From positions 62,001 to 126,000 of the forward strand of contig OZ241331.1 of assembly GCA_965200005.1 (NCBI GenBank): a stretch of 64,000 bases of DNA, read 5' to 3'. Below, in pieces: positions 53,115-61,794 of this stretch (its first letter is position 1; each line of letters opens with the position of its first letter). The stretch is from Aldehydirespirator sp965200005 (GTDB lineage Bacteria; Actinomycetota; Acidimicrobiia; Acidimicrobiales; Aldehydirespiratoraceae). Position numbers and translations under genes: made by a program. The notes under the pieces are model-generated. The model did not search any database. It was given only the letters and a program-made list of their open reading frames with translations, and was not told the DNA's origin.

Positions 53115-55324
53115 TGGGACCAGCAACACTGATGGGCCTAACAACTAGACGCAAACACAGGCGGCGGGTCCGCACGCCTTCGCTGCTGCAACACGACCAG
53201 ACCGAATGCGGTGCGGTCAGCCTCGGCATCCTGCTGGCGTATTTTGGCCGCTGGGTGCCGATCGAGGAGTTGCGCACCGCCTGCGCGGTGACCCGCGACG
53301 GCAGCACGGGCGCCGACATCTGGCGCGCTGCCAAGAAGTTCGGCCTCGACGTCAAGGCCTGGCGAAGAGAGCCCGACGAACTCAAGGAGATGCGCAAACC
53401 ACTCATACTGTTCTGGGAGTTCAGCCACTTCCTGGTCTTTAAGGGTTACTCGCGCGGCCGTTACTACCTGAACGACCCCGCCAGCGGGCGCAGGACCGTT
53501 GACTCCGAAGAGTTTGACGGTGCTTTTACCGGCGTCGTCTTGGAACTCAAACCGGGCGAACACTTCAAACAAGGTGGGCGGCGCCCAGGCATTGTGCGCC
53601 GGCTCTGGCCATGGTTAAGCGCTGGCAAGGTGTCGCTTGCGTTTGCTTTCACATGCGGTCTACTGCTGTCGCTGGTGACGTTGACCCTGCCCCTGCTCCT
53701 CAACGTCTTTGTCGACTATGTGCTGACCGGTCGTGAGCCATCCTGGGCGGCAACACTTGTCGTCGGTGCAGCGGCCGCAGGAGGGCTCGTCTACCTGCTC
53801 ACCTGGCTGCGCGAGCGCTGCCTACGACTGCTCTCAGTGCAGCTTTCGATCTCACGCTCGGATCGCTTCATCTGGCACCTCTTCAGCCTGCGGACGGACT
53901 TCTTCGCGCACCGCTTCGCCGGCGATCTGACCGCACGGATGCAATCCATTGACGAGGTTGCCACCGTGGCGACCGTCCAGTTCGTGGGTGTCGTCATTGA
54001 AATGGCCACAAGTGGATTGTTGGTGGTGGTGATGTTTGTCTACGACCCGCTGCTCGCAGCCGTGATGGTATGCCTCGGTGTGGGGTCCGCCATCCTCACA
54101 AAGATTCTGACCAACGTGAGGGTCGACGAGAATCACCGGCTGCAGCACGAGGCTGGCCAGCTGCGCGGAACCGGGATGCATGGATTGCGCACCATCGACA
54201 CGCTCCAAGCTGCATCGGGCGAGAACGACTTCTACGTCCACCTCACCGGTTATCAGGCACGAGAGCTAATCGCTCGACAACGCTTCGCGGAACTCGGTCA
54301 CATGATCGCAGCACTGCCTTCGGCGGTCTTGATTTTCGGCAGTGCCGCAGTGATCGGTTTGGGCGGGATGCGTGTGATGTCAGGCAGTATGACAATTGGC
54401 GCGCTAATGGGGTTTTACGTATTGTCAGTCAATTTCCTGATGCCGATTGGTCGATTCGTGCAGTTCGCCGACCTGTTCCAGGTGCTTGATGGTCACCTGC
54501 AGCGTCTTGACGACGTCTTTGACACACCTGCAGAAGTGGACTTGAAGCGCCGTACCCACACCTCAGAAGAGAGGTCGCCAGCGTTTGCGAGGACTCTTCG
54601 CCTGAAAGGGCAGGTGGAACTGCGGAACGTCACGTTTGGTTACAAGACCACCGAAAAGCCGCTGCTGAAAGACGTGAACCTCGTCATTGAACCCGGTCAG
54701 CGAGTGGCCATCATCGGACCGAGCGGTTCCGGAAAGTCCACACTGGCGTATCTTGCGGCTGGACTTCAGCAGCCCTGGTCGGGTGAGATCCTGTTCGACG
54801 GTCAGCCTCTTGGCGAGGTGCCGCGCGACATATTGACGGACTCGGTGTCAATGGTTGATCAGCACGTCTTCCTCTTTGAAGGATCGGTCCGCGACAACCT
54901 GACAATCTGGGATTCCGCAACGCCAGAGCACGCACTGGTGGCCGCAGCGAAAGACGCCGACATCCACGAAGACATCGTCGCCCGGCCCCAAGGCTATGAC
55001 GCTCGCGTACTAGAGGGTGGGCGCAACTTCAGCGGCGGCCAGCAACAGCGTCTCGAGATCGCACGGGCTCTGGTGTCGAATCCAACGGTCCTGATCCTCG
55101 ACGAGGCGACTAGCGCGCTCGATCCCGTCACAGAACTAAGCATCGATCGTGCGTTGCGCCGCCGCAGTATCTCGTGTCTGATCATCGGCCATCGCCTCAG
55201 CACCATTCGAGATAGTGATCTGATCGTCGTGTTTGACCGCGGCCGCGAAGTGCAGCGCGGTACCCATCAGCAGATGATGGCAGACGCAGACGGCCTCTAC
55301 CGCCAGCTCATGGAAGCCGAGTAG
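53114..55324 (+). CDS. NHLM-type ABC transporter with C39 leader peptidase
   Basis: A 736-residue peptidase-containing exporter. Residues about 20-150 are a C39 cysteine protease: the QTECGAVSLGILLAYFGRWV block holds the oxyanion Gln and nucleophile Cys, the His lies in FWEFSHFLVFKG, and the Asp in YYLNDPASGRRTV. Six membrane helices follow (about 180-450), then an ATPase with Walker A IGPSGSGKSTLAYL near residue 535, signature FSGGQQQRLEIARALV, Walker B VLILDEATSALDP and HRLSTIRDSD. It should cut the precursor after Gly-Gly and export the core. Coupled to the HlyD-like gene by a one-base overlap; the second ABC gene starts two bases after its stop. Confidence 0.93.
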   Translation: MGPATLMGLTTRRKHRRRVRTPSLLQHDQTECGAVSLGILLAYFGRWVPIEELRTACAVTRDGSTGADIWRAAKKFGLDVKAWRREPDELKEMRKPLILFWEFSHFLVFKGYSRGRYYLNDPASGRRTVDSEEFDGAFTGVVLELKPGEHFKQGGRRPGIVRRLWPWLSAGKVSLAFAFTCGLLLSLVTLTLPLLLNVFVDYVLTGREPSWAATLVVGAAAAGGLVYLLTWLRERCLRLLSVQLSISRSDRFIWHLFSLRTDFFAHRFAGDLTARMQSIDEVATVATVQFVGVVIEMATSGLLVVVMFVYDPLLAAVMVCLGVGSAILTKILTNVRVDENHRLQHEAGQLRGTGMHGLRTIDTLQAASGENDFYVHLTGYQARELIARQRFAELGHMIAALPSAVLIFGSAAVIGLGGMRVMSGSMTIGALMGFYVLSVNFLMPIGRFVQFADLFQVLDGHLQRLDDVFDTPAEVDLKRRTHTSEERSPAFARTLRLKGQVELRNVTFGYKTTEKPLLKDVNLVIEPGQRVAIIGPSGSGKSTLAYLAAGLQQPWSGEILFDGQPLGEVPRDILTDSVSMVDQHVFLFEGSVRDNLTIWDSATPEHALVAAAKDADIHEDIVARPQGYDARVLEGGRNFSGGQQQRLEIARALVSNPTVLILDEATSALDPVTELSIDRALRRRSISCLIIGHRLSTIRDSDLIVVFDRGREVQRGTHQQMMADADGLYRQLMEAE

Positions 55325-55326
55325 CG

Positions 55327-58263
55327 ATGGCGGAACAAATGGAACACGCGGAACACCTGGAGCAAGCGGAACACGTCGTTGACTTCATTCGCGCCCACGG
55401 TACGCCATTCGCCGGAGGTGCTAACCGCCCGATCCGCTTGAACGATCCCGATTCGGTGTGGTTCATCTCCCGCGGTTCGGTCGATGTATTTGCTGCGCAT
55501 GAATCCGACGGTGGCGTGCTCGTTGAGTTCAACCACCTGTTGCGGGCAACGAGTGGGCGTCTGCTGTTTCAGGCGAACACGGGCACAAGCGTGTTGGTCG
55601 CCAAGGGGTTGCCCGATTCCGAGTTGCTGTGTGTGCCCCGAGACGTTCTCGTGGCGGCCGAGAGTGGCAGCCTTGTCGCTGATCAGGTGGCTGCCTGGGT
55701 TGCTGACATCTCTGCCTCAATAGCTCAAGAGGTCACACATCAACCGCCGATAGATCGCTTCGTAGGCGCTGGCGATACGACTGACTTAAATGCTGGCGAG
55801 GTTGTTTCTACAAAGCGTGACGTCGTGTGGCTCTCGAGCGCTGATGCCGACCTAGCGTTTCTGAGCACCGAGTACGGCGACCCTTCCGGCCCCGGCTTCA
55901 TACCGGTGGCCCCCGGTGCATGGGTCAGCGCGTCGGGCTCAACCCAAACTCAGGGCGTATCATCTCACCAACTGCATCAGCAGGGGCTGCTTCTGGGGGC
56001 GTTGGCCGAGTTCCACCAGTTGTCCCTCGGTGCAGACGACCTCAACCGTCGCCTGCTGATGGTAGATGCGCTCAACGTACGAGCGGCTCAAGCGCGGCAT
56101 CGCCAAGAAAGCGAAGAGGCTGCGCGGCAAAGCCTCCAGGCAGTTGTCAACACGTCCCGCGCGCAGTCGGGCAGCCGTGGCACCGAGTTGCTAGCGGCGT
56201 TGGCCTTGATCGGTCACCACGAAGGCATCCGTTTCCGGGAACCACCCAAGCCGCCAGGCACCCCGAGTGACAACATCGAAACGAGCCAAGACCTCGATCG
56301 CGTTCTCACCGCATCGGGAGTACGCCGGCGTGATGTTGCTCTGGGAGCAGCGGATCGGTGGTGGCGCGGCGACAGCGGCGCCATGCTGGCATTCCAGCGT
56401 TCTAACGGTGAGCCGGTCGCGTTGATTCCGGGCCGGTTCGGACGATACCGCATGGTCGACCCCGCATCGGGACACGCTACGCGGGTCAACGCAACGCGGG
56501 CTGCGAAGCTGCAACCGATCGGGATGTACTTCTACCAATCGCTGCCCCATGACGGGGTATCTAGCGCCCGAGACTTAACACGTGTCGCGTTTCGCCGCTG
56601 GAAGGGTGACATGGGACGGCTGGCGACGGCCGGACTGCTAGCTGGTCTGGCAACGCTGGCACCCGCCATAGCTCTCGGTGTCTTCGCCACCGAGGTTGCG
56701 CCCTCGGGACGCCATGCAACGCTGTGGTGGCTAACTGTTGGAATGTTGTTGCTGGCGTTGACCGTCGGTCTACTCCAAGTAGTTGAAGGAACGGCGTTGA
56801 TGCGTCTCGAAGGCCGCGCGGCGGCACGAGTCACGGCCGCGCTGTGGGATCGGTTACTTAACTTGCCATCCGGCTTCTTCCGGAATTACACGGCTGGTGA
56901 CCTAGCGACACGCGCTATGGCGCTCCAAGACTTGCGTGATCGCCTGTCGGGTGTGGTCATGAGCGCACTATTGTCGACCGTCTTCCTACTACCGACATTT
57001 GTTCTGCTGTTCCTTTATGACTCCGCAATGGGCTGGCTAGGGCTGGTTGGTGGTCTGCTGGCGCTGACCGTCACCATGACGCTCGGCTGGCGTCAAGTAC
57101 GTCATCAGCGGCGACTACTAGCAGCAGCACGTTCGTTGACCGGCGCGATGCTGCAGTTGGTCGGTGCGGTGCGAAAGCTGCGGGTTACGGGCAAGGAGTG
57201 GACGGCTTTTACGCGATGGGCGCGGGACTATCGCGTTCAGAAGCACAGCGAGATGAAGGTCGGCGCCCTCAATGAGCATCTCGTAGCGTTCACCACGGCA
57301 GCGCCTCTGTTAGCGGCGGCGGCGTTGTTTGCCGTGGCGAGTGCGCAGGGATCTGACTCGGTGTCGGCGGGTGCCTTTATCGCCGTATTTGCCGCGTACC
57401 TCCTGTTGATGACATCGATCGCAGCTCTCGGCAGTTCGATGACTGCCGTAGCGGCCATCGTCCCGGCCGGAGAACAGGTCGCACCGATTCTCAAGGAGTC
57501 GCCCTAAAGTGCCGTCGTAGACGCCCCGACACCGGAACTGCGTGGTGAGGTGCGGCTCGACAACGTTAGCTTTCGCTACACTGAAGACAGCCCGCTCGTA
57601 TTGCGCGGCGTCTCTATACACGTGCAGCCCGGTGAGTTCGTGGCGTTGGTGGGTGGAACCGGTGCAGGCAAGAGCACCGTGCTGCGCGTCTTGCTCGGCC
57701 TAGAGAAGGTCTCGTCCGGTGAGGTGTACTACGACCGCCACAATCTCGACCGAATCAACCGGCGGGCCGTGCGACAACAGGTGGGCGTGGTGATGCAGAA
57801 CGGTTCGCTAGAGCCGCGAACGATTTGCGACAACATCATTGGAATCGCCTCGGACCTGACGCTGGATGATGCTTGGCGCGCGGCCCGCCTTGCCGCCGTC
57901 GACCGCGACATCGCAGCGATGCCGATGGGTATGCATACGGTCGTCACCGAGAGTCTGGCGGTCTTTTCCGGTGGTCAGATCCAGCGCATCATGCTGGCTG
58001 GCGCGCTGGTGCGCAACCCGCGCGTTCTGCTGCTCGATGAGGCGACCAGTTTCCTTGACAACAACATCCAGGCTGAAGTCATGGAGCGGATCGAGCAACT
58101 CGCTGTCACCCGCATCGCCGTCGCCCACCGGCTGTCCACCATCCGCAAGGCCGACCGCATCTACGTGCTTGAGGCGGGGCGAGTCGTGCAACAGGGGACC
58201 TTTGACGAACTAATGGAGGAACCAGGTGCCTTCCGGGAGCTAGCACTCCGCCAGATTGCTTAA
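55327..58263 (+). pseudogene. Second NHLM-type ABC transporter, interrupted by one in-frame TAA
   Basis: The single reading frame encodes an N-terminal cyclic-nucleotide-binding-like region (about residues 30-130), a long linker, six membrane helices (about 430-715) and an ATPase domain with GGTGAGKST, FSGGQIQRIML, VLLLDEATSFLDN and HRLSTIRKADR, all intact. A TAA at 57505-57507 divides it after APILKESP, exactly at the linker between membrane and ATPase parts; reading on (SAVVDAPTPELRGEVRLDNV) loses nothing. The second half could be translated alone from GTG 57550 (237 residues). Either a nonsense mutation, readthrough, or a split half-transporter. The N-terminus carries an odd repeat (MEHAEHLEQAEHV). 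Confidence 0.8.
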
Positions 58264-58293
58264 CCCCTCTGCAGTCGTCCCAAAGTACTAGTC

Positions 58294-59379
58294 CTAAAGG
58301 CGGCCAACGATCACAGCCACGTAAGCCTTGGCAGCCTTGGCACCGATGCGGCTGGGCTCTACGACGATCTTGAAGTGGTTGATCATTTGGTACACGAGGT
58401 AGATGCCGCCATGGCCGATCAGCCGCTCCGAGCCTGGTAACGACCTCAGGGCTTGGGCTTTTGCGGGCACACACCATGCCCTCTCTTCCAGCCGATCGAT
58501 CAGCGGTCCCCAACCTGCGGGCCCGAAGCGAAAGCCGACCAACGGACGCAGCAACTCCAAACCCAACCGCTCCGAGATGCCGGCGGTGGTCACGTCAAGG
58601 CTCAGCGCCAGAATGGATTGGGTTAGGCCACTCGTTTCCTCGATCGCCGACATGACCGCGGCCACAGAGCCTGGCCAGCACAATTGCTTTAGCAGGCTGG
58701 GAACGTTAAGGGAGTCGACGCCATGGACAACGAGGCGCACGGCTCGCTGTGGTCGTCCTGGCAACATGCCCGCTTGAGCGACAAAGCCACCATCAGGCAG
58801 CGCCTTGTACACCCGCTTGACCTCTCGCAACTCCTCCGCGTCAACGTCGTAGGCGGCGGCGGACGTTAGCTCGCCGACGGTAGCAGACGGGTCGTCGTGG
58901 ATCTTCGGACGCGACGGCGCCTCCGGAGGAGACGCGGGACACAAGAAAATACCAGGGGGTGCTGACTCGGAGGGGAGCACATCCGGCACGTCATACTCGG
59001 GGACGACATCTCCCTCCCTGCTTGCGAGAAACGAGTTGGGGTCTTCGCCATTGCGCGCAAGGCAGGCACCAAGAGCCGCAGCGGCGGATCCAGGCGGTGC
59101 CGCTGCGGAGCGGCCGATGTAATGCGTGGCTAAGACGGAACCACGCACAGGGCAAACACAAAAGTCAGCCCTCGCAAAATCGTTGCTTAGGTCAAACTCA
59201 AAACCGAACCGCTGATCAATTACAGCAAGCGGCAGCCGGTCGGCCATCGTTTGAAGACGAACCCATCCGCCGCCACTCAAGAGGGCGGACGGGAACATCC
59301 GCTTCAATCCTCCGAGAAAGCTCCCGAAGGAGGGGCGTTGGTCTAATCCGGTGCGAGCGTCCTGAGTGTCGTCAGCCAA
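58294..59379 (-). CDS. Unknown protein paired with the NHLP precursor gene
   Basis: A 361-residue soluble protein, not assigned to a named family. The C-terminal third has strong local patterns: LVVHGVDSLNVPSLLKQLCW, PGSVAAVMSAIEETSG, SLDVTTAGISERLGLELLRP, WGPLIDRLEERAWCVPAKAQ and near the end INHFKIVVEPSRIGAKAAKA. I have the impression that sequences with the RLGLEL ... WCVPAK ... FKIVV..P pattern recur beside NHLP exporters, but this is memory, not a search. An N-terminal FCVCPVRGSVLATH block is Cys-rich. It is co-directional with the precursor, which lies 103 bases upstream, and convergent with the ABC genes (30-base gap). Candidate precursor-modifying, binding or immunity protein. Confidence 0.6.
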   Translation of the reverse strand: MADDTQDARTGLDQRPSFGSFLGGLKRMFPSALLSGGGWVRLQTMADRLPLAVIDQRFGFEFDLSNDFARADFCVCPVRGSVLATHYIGRSAAAPPGSAAAALGACLARNGEDPNSFLASREGDVVPEYDVPDVLPSESAPPGIFLCPASPPEAPSRPKIHDDPSATVGELTSAAAYDVDAEELREVKRVYKALPDGGFVAQAGMLPGRPQRAVRLVVHGVDSLNVPSLLKQLCWPGSVAAVMSAIEETSGLTQSILALSLDVTTAGISERLGLELLRPLVGFRFGPAGWGPLIDRLEERAWCVPAKAQALRSLPGSERLIGHGGIYLVYQMINHFKIVVEPSRIGAKAAKAYVAVIVGRL

Positions 59380-59422
59380 GTGCCAGTCACCGACATGCGT
59401 ACGATGCTGGCACCGTCAAGCG

Positions 59423-59440
59423 AACTGCCCTCAGGCAGTT
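59423..59440 (-). terminator. Hairpin between precursor and partner gene
   Basis: AACTGCC and GGCAGTT surround a four-base loop, giving a perfect seven-base-pair stem, 42 bases past the precursor stop codon in the sense of its transcription. No clear T-run follows, so it is more likely a partial terminator or mRNA-stabilising stem that lets the short precursor message exceed that of the downstream gene, an arrangement common in bacteriocin operons. Confidence 0.5.
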
Positions 59441-59481
59441 ACCGCCCTCGGGCAACGACGGTTAGGTGCTCAGATCAGCGA

Positions 59482-59746
59482 CTACCAGGGAACGCCGGCG
59501 AAGCCACCAGCGACAGCAGCCAGATCGTCTTCATTCAGAGATGTCGAAGGCGGAATCACCAGATTCGCAGTCATGGCAGAGTCTTCATGCACAACGACCT
59601 TGAAGCCATCGGGAATCGACACTCCCAGTTCGCTCTCAACAACCGAATTCGGATCAGACAGCAACCGAGACCGGAACTCCTCATTTGTTCGCCGCCTCAC
59701 TCTGCAGATAACTCGTGAACTCTTCAACCGTCTGGAACTCTGCCAT
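59482..59746 (-). pseudogene. NHLP-family RiPP precursor peptide, frame-split leader, hexapeptide core
   Basis: ATG 59746 (GAGAGG six bases upstream) opens MAEFQTVEEFTSYLQSEAAN and then Lys and UGA at 59681. One base further on, the next frame reads EEFRSRLLSDPNSVVESELG, VSIPDGFKVVVHEDSA and LVIPPSTSLNEDDLAAVAGG, a textbook nitrile-hydratase-alpha-like leader ending in Gly-Gly, then FAGVPW and stop. Skipping the U of AAA-UGA-G joins the two parts without loss (ANK-EEFRS). The core after Gly-Gly would be only six residues. Either a one-base insertion has inactivated the gene, +1 recoding occurs, or the second part is translated alone from a nearby GTG. The C39 exporter upstream would cut at Gly-Gly. 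Confidence 0.75.
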
Positions 59747-60041
59747 TGTCATCCTCTCTTCAAGGTCCGACGGCTCACAGCCTAATCCAACCGAAGTTCT
59801 CACGTCTCGCGCAAATAGTCTCCTCAAGTGAATCAACCATGTGCAGAATAAGGTGAACCCATGTAGAATAGAGTTAACTTCGTAATCTCCACATAACCTC
59901 AACGTGACTCTCGTTTGACACTCACGTGCAAGCGTGTTTGATCGCCCGCCGTGACGATGTCTTGTCGTGGCAGGTTTCTGGCAGTATGAAGACTGCTGAC
60001 GAACACGTAGTGCGTGAGCCGACAACCAAGGAGAGTTCGAT
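59747..60041. promoter_or_regulatory. Divergent intergenic region with direct repeats
   Basis: This 295-base AT-richer gap separates the precursor from the dienelactone hydrolase gene. Read towards the precursor, two similar segments occur at about 59839-59877: GTTAACTCTATTCTACATG and, right after it, GGTTCACCTTATTCTGCACATG with TATTCT in each (here the second is GGTTCACC plus TTATTCTGCACATG). They could be -10 elements or regulator sites. Towards the hydrolase, AAGGAG lies eight bases before ATG 60042. Confidence 0.4.
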
Positions 60042-60734
60042 ATGGGTGAGATGGTCACTTTCGCGGCGAATGGCACGACCGCTCGGGGTTACGTTGCCGC
60101 TGCAACGTCCGGCGCCGGGCCTGGAGTGATTGTGCTTCAGGAGTGGTGGGGTCTGGTACCTCAGATCAAGGCGGTTTGTGACCTGCTCGCGGCCGAGGGT
60201 TTCACAGCACTGGCACCCGATCTGTATCAGGGTGAGATGGCTGAGCACACCGAAATGGACAAGGCGGGACATTTGATGACCACACTGCCGCCTGAGCGAG
60301 CTGCCCGTGACATGTCAGCCGCGATTGACTACCTGCTGGGTCACGATGCTTGCTCATCGCAGTCGGTTGGAGTGACCGGCTTTTGCATGGGTGGACTGTT
60401 GACACTTCGGATCGCTGCAATCGCTGGCGAACGGGTATCGGCCGCAGCACCGTTCTATGGAGCACCGCTGGGTGATGACTCGCTTGATTGGAGCAATCTG
60501 AGTGCCAAAGTTGAAGGCCACTTCGCTGCGAGCGATGACTTCTTCCCGCCCAAAGCGTGTGAAGCGCTAGCGGCGCAACTCCGGGATCTTGGCAAAGACG
60601 TTGAGTTCAATGTTTATGCAGGCACGGGTCATGGGTTCGGTAATTGGGAGAACCCGCTCGGCACTTACAACGAAGACGCCTGGAACACAGCCTGGGGTCG
60701 CGCCCTAAATCTCTTGCGCAACAACGTCAGCTAG
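60042..60734 (+). CDS. Dienelactone hydrolase family protein
   Basis: A 230-residue alpha/beta-hydrolase. Family blocks: VIVLQEWWGLVPQIKAVCDL (with the Glu that interacts with the nucleophile), LAPDLYQGEM, the Cys nucleophile in VGVTGFCMGGLLTLRIAAIA near residue 120, the Asp in GHFAASDDFFPP near residue 165 and the His in VYAGTGHGFGNWENP near residue 195. The canonical enzyme opens dienelactone in chloroaromatic degradation, but most genomic homologues have unknown substrates. A clear AAGGAG site precedes ATG 60042. It is convergent with ppk2. Confidence 0.9.
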   Translation: MGEMVTFAANGTTARGYVAAATSGAGPGVIVLQEWWGLVPQIKAVCDLLAAEGFTALAPDLYQGEMAEHTEMDKAGHLMTTLPPERAARDMSAAIDYLLGHDACSSQSVGVTGFCMGGLLTLRIAAIAGERVSAAAPFYGAPLGDDSLDWSNLSAKVEGHFAASDDFFPPKACEALAAQLRDLGKDVEFNVYAGTGHGFGNWENPLGTYNEDAWNTAWGRALNLLRNNVS

Positions 60735-60763
60735 ACACCAACTTCTGTGGGGCTGCCTTAGGC

Positions 60764-60831
60764 CAGTTCCCGCCCTCAGGTGACTTTTTGCTTGGGGGCG
60801 CTAGGAGAGTTGGGGGCTTAGGGCGGAACTG
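60764..60831. terminator. Inverted repeat between convergent genes
   Basis: CAGTTCCCGCCCTCAG at 60764-60779 and CTTAGGGCGGAACTG at 60817-60831 are near-perfect complements, with a T5 run inside the loop region. The location between the dienelactone hydrolase stop and the PPK2 stop suits a bidirectional terminator, though the loop of about 37 bases is large. Confidence 0.5.
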
Positions 60832-60835
60832 AGAT

Positions 60836-61657
60836 CTAGAAGACTTCGGGAACGAAGGTCTGGTCTGTGATCGGGGGACGAACGTAGCCAACGCCGCTTT
60901 GACGTTCGGGGAGTTCGACTTCATCCCATGGCACCGTCTCATATGGAATCATTGACAGTAGATGAGAGATGCAGTTAAGCCTTGCTGATCGCTTGGAGTC
61001 GGCGTTTACCACATACCACGGGGCTTGTTTGATGTCGGTGTGGGCAAACAGCGTGTCTTTAGCCTTGGAGAACTCGACCCAGCGGGCACGACCTTCAAGA
61101 TCCATCGGTGACAACTTCCAACGTTTGACCGGATCGGTGATACGACTCTGGAAGCGTCGCTCCTGCTCGGCGTCACTTACCGAGAACCAGTACTTGATCA
61201 AGATGATTCCCGAACGCACCAGCATGCGTTCAAACTCGGGACAAGATCGCAAGAATTCTCGATACTCATGAGGAGTACAGAAGCCCATCACCGGCTCAAC
61301 AAGACCGCGGTTATACCAGCTGCGATCAAACAACACCATCTCACCGGCGGCAGGTAACTCCTCGACGTATCGCTGGAACCACCACTGTGTCTTCTGACGA
61401 TCGCTCGGGGTACCCAGTGCCACTACCCGCACGATGCGAGGGTTGAGCCGCTCAATAATGCGCTTGATGACACCACCCTTGCCAGCCGCGTCACGCCCCT
61501 CAAAGATCACCACAACCTTGAGGCCTGAGTGCTTTATCCATCGCTGTAATCGCACCAGTTCCTCTTGCAGGCGCGCCAGTTCAGTGTTGTAGATCTTTTT
61601 CTTCAGCTTTGGGACCTTGGGAACCGTGTCGCCCGCTTCGAAGATGTCGAAGTTCAT
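60836..61657 (-). CDS. ppk2: Polyphosphate kinase 2
   Basis: PPK2 transfers phosphate between polyphosphate and nucleotides. The 273-residue protein carries one PPK2 domain: Walker A-like VVIFEGRDAAGKGGVIKRII near residue 48, lid residues RVVALGTPSDRQKTQWWFQR near residue 76, and MVLFDRSWYNRGLVEPVMGF near residue 108, then KYWFSVSDAEQERRFQSRI. The single-domain size and motifs fit class I PPK2 (nucleoside diphosphate phosphorylating). ATG 61657 follows GGTGAGG by three bases and is preferred to 61702. Confidence 0.93.
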   Translation of the reverse strand: MNFDIFEAGDTVPKVPKLKKKIYNTELARLQEELVRLQRWIKHSGLKVVVIFEGRDAAGKGGVIKRIIERLNPRIVRVVALGTPSDRQKTQWWFQRYVEELPAAGEMVLFDRSWYNRGLVEPVMGFCTPHEYREFLRSCPEFERMLVRSGIILIKYWFSVSDAEQERRFQSRITDPVKRWKLSPMDLEGRARWVEFSKAKDTLFAHTDIKQAPWYVVNADSKRSARLNCISHLLSMIPYETVPWDEVELPERQSGVGYVRPPITDQTFVPEVF

Positions 61658-61794
61658 GTCCTCACCCACGAGGATCAAGAGTAATTCGCTCCGGCGAATC
61701 ATTCCAGTGGCATACGCAATGGCACACCAAGAGTTGCTAGCCGGGAGCCATTAGATTGCCCGCAACGTCATCAAAGCGTCTTGACGCCTGATGC

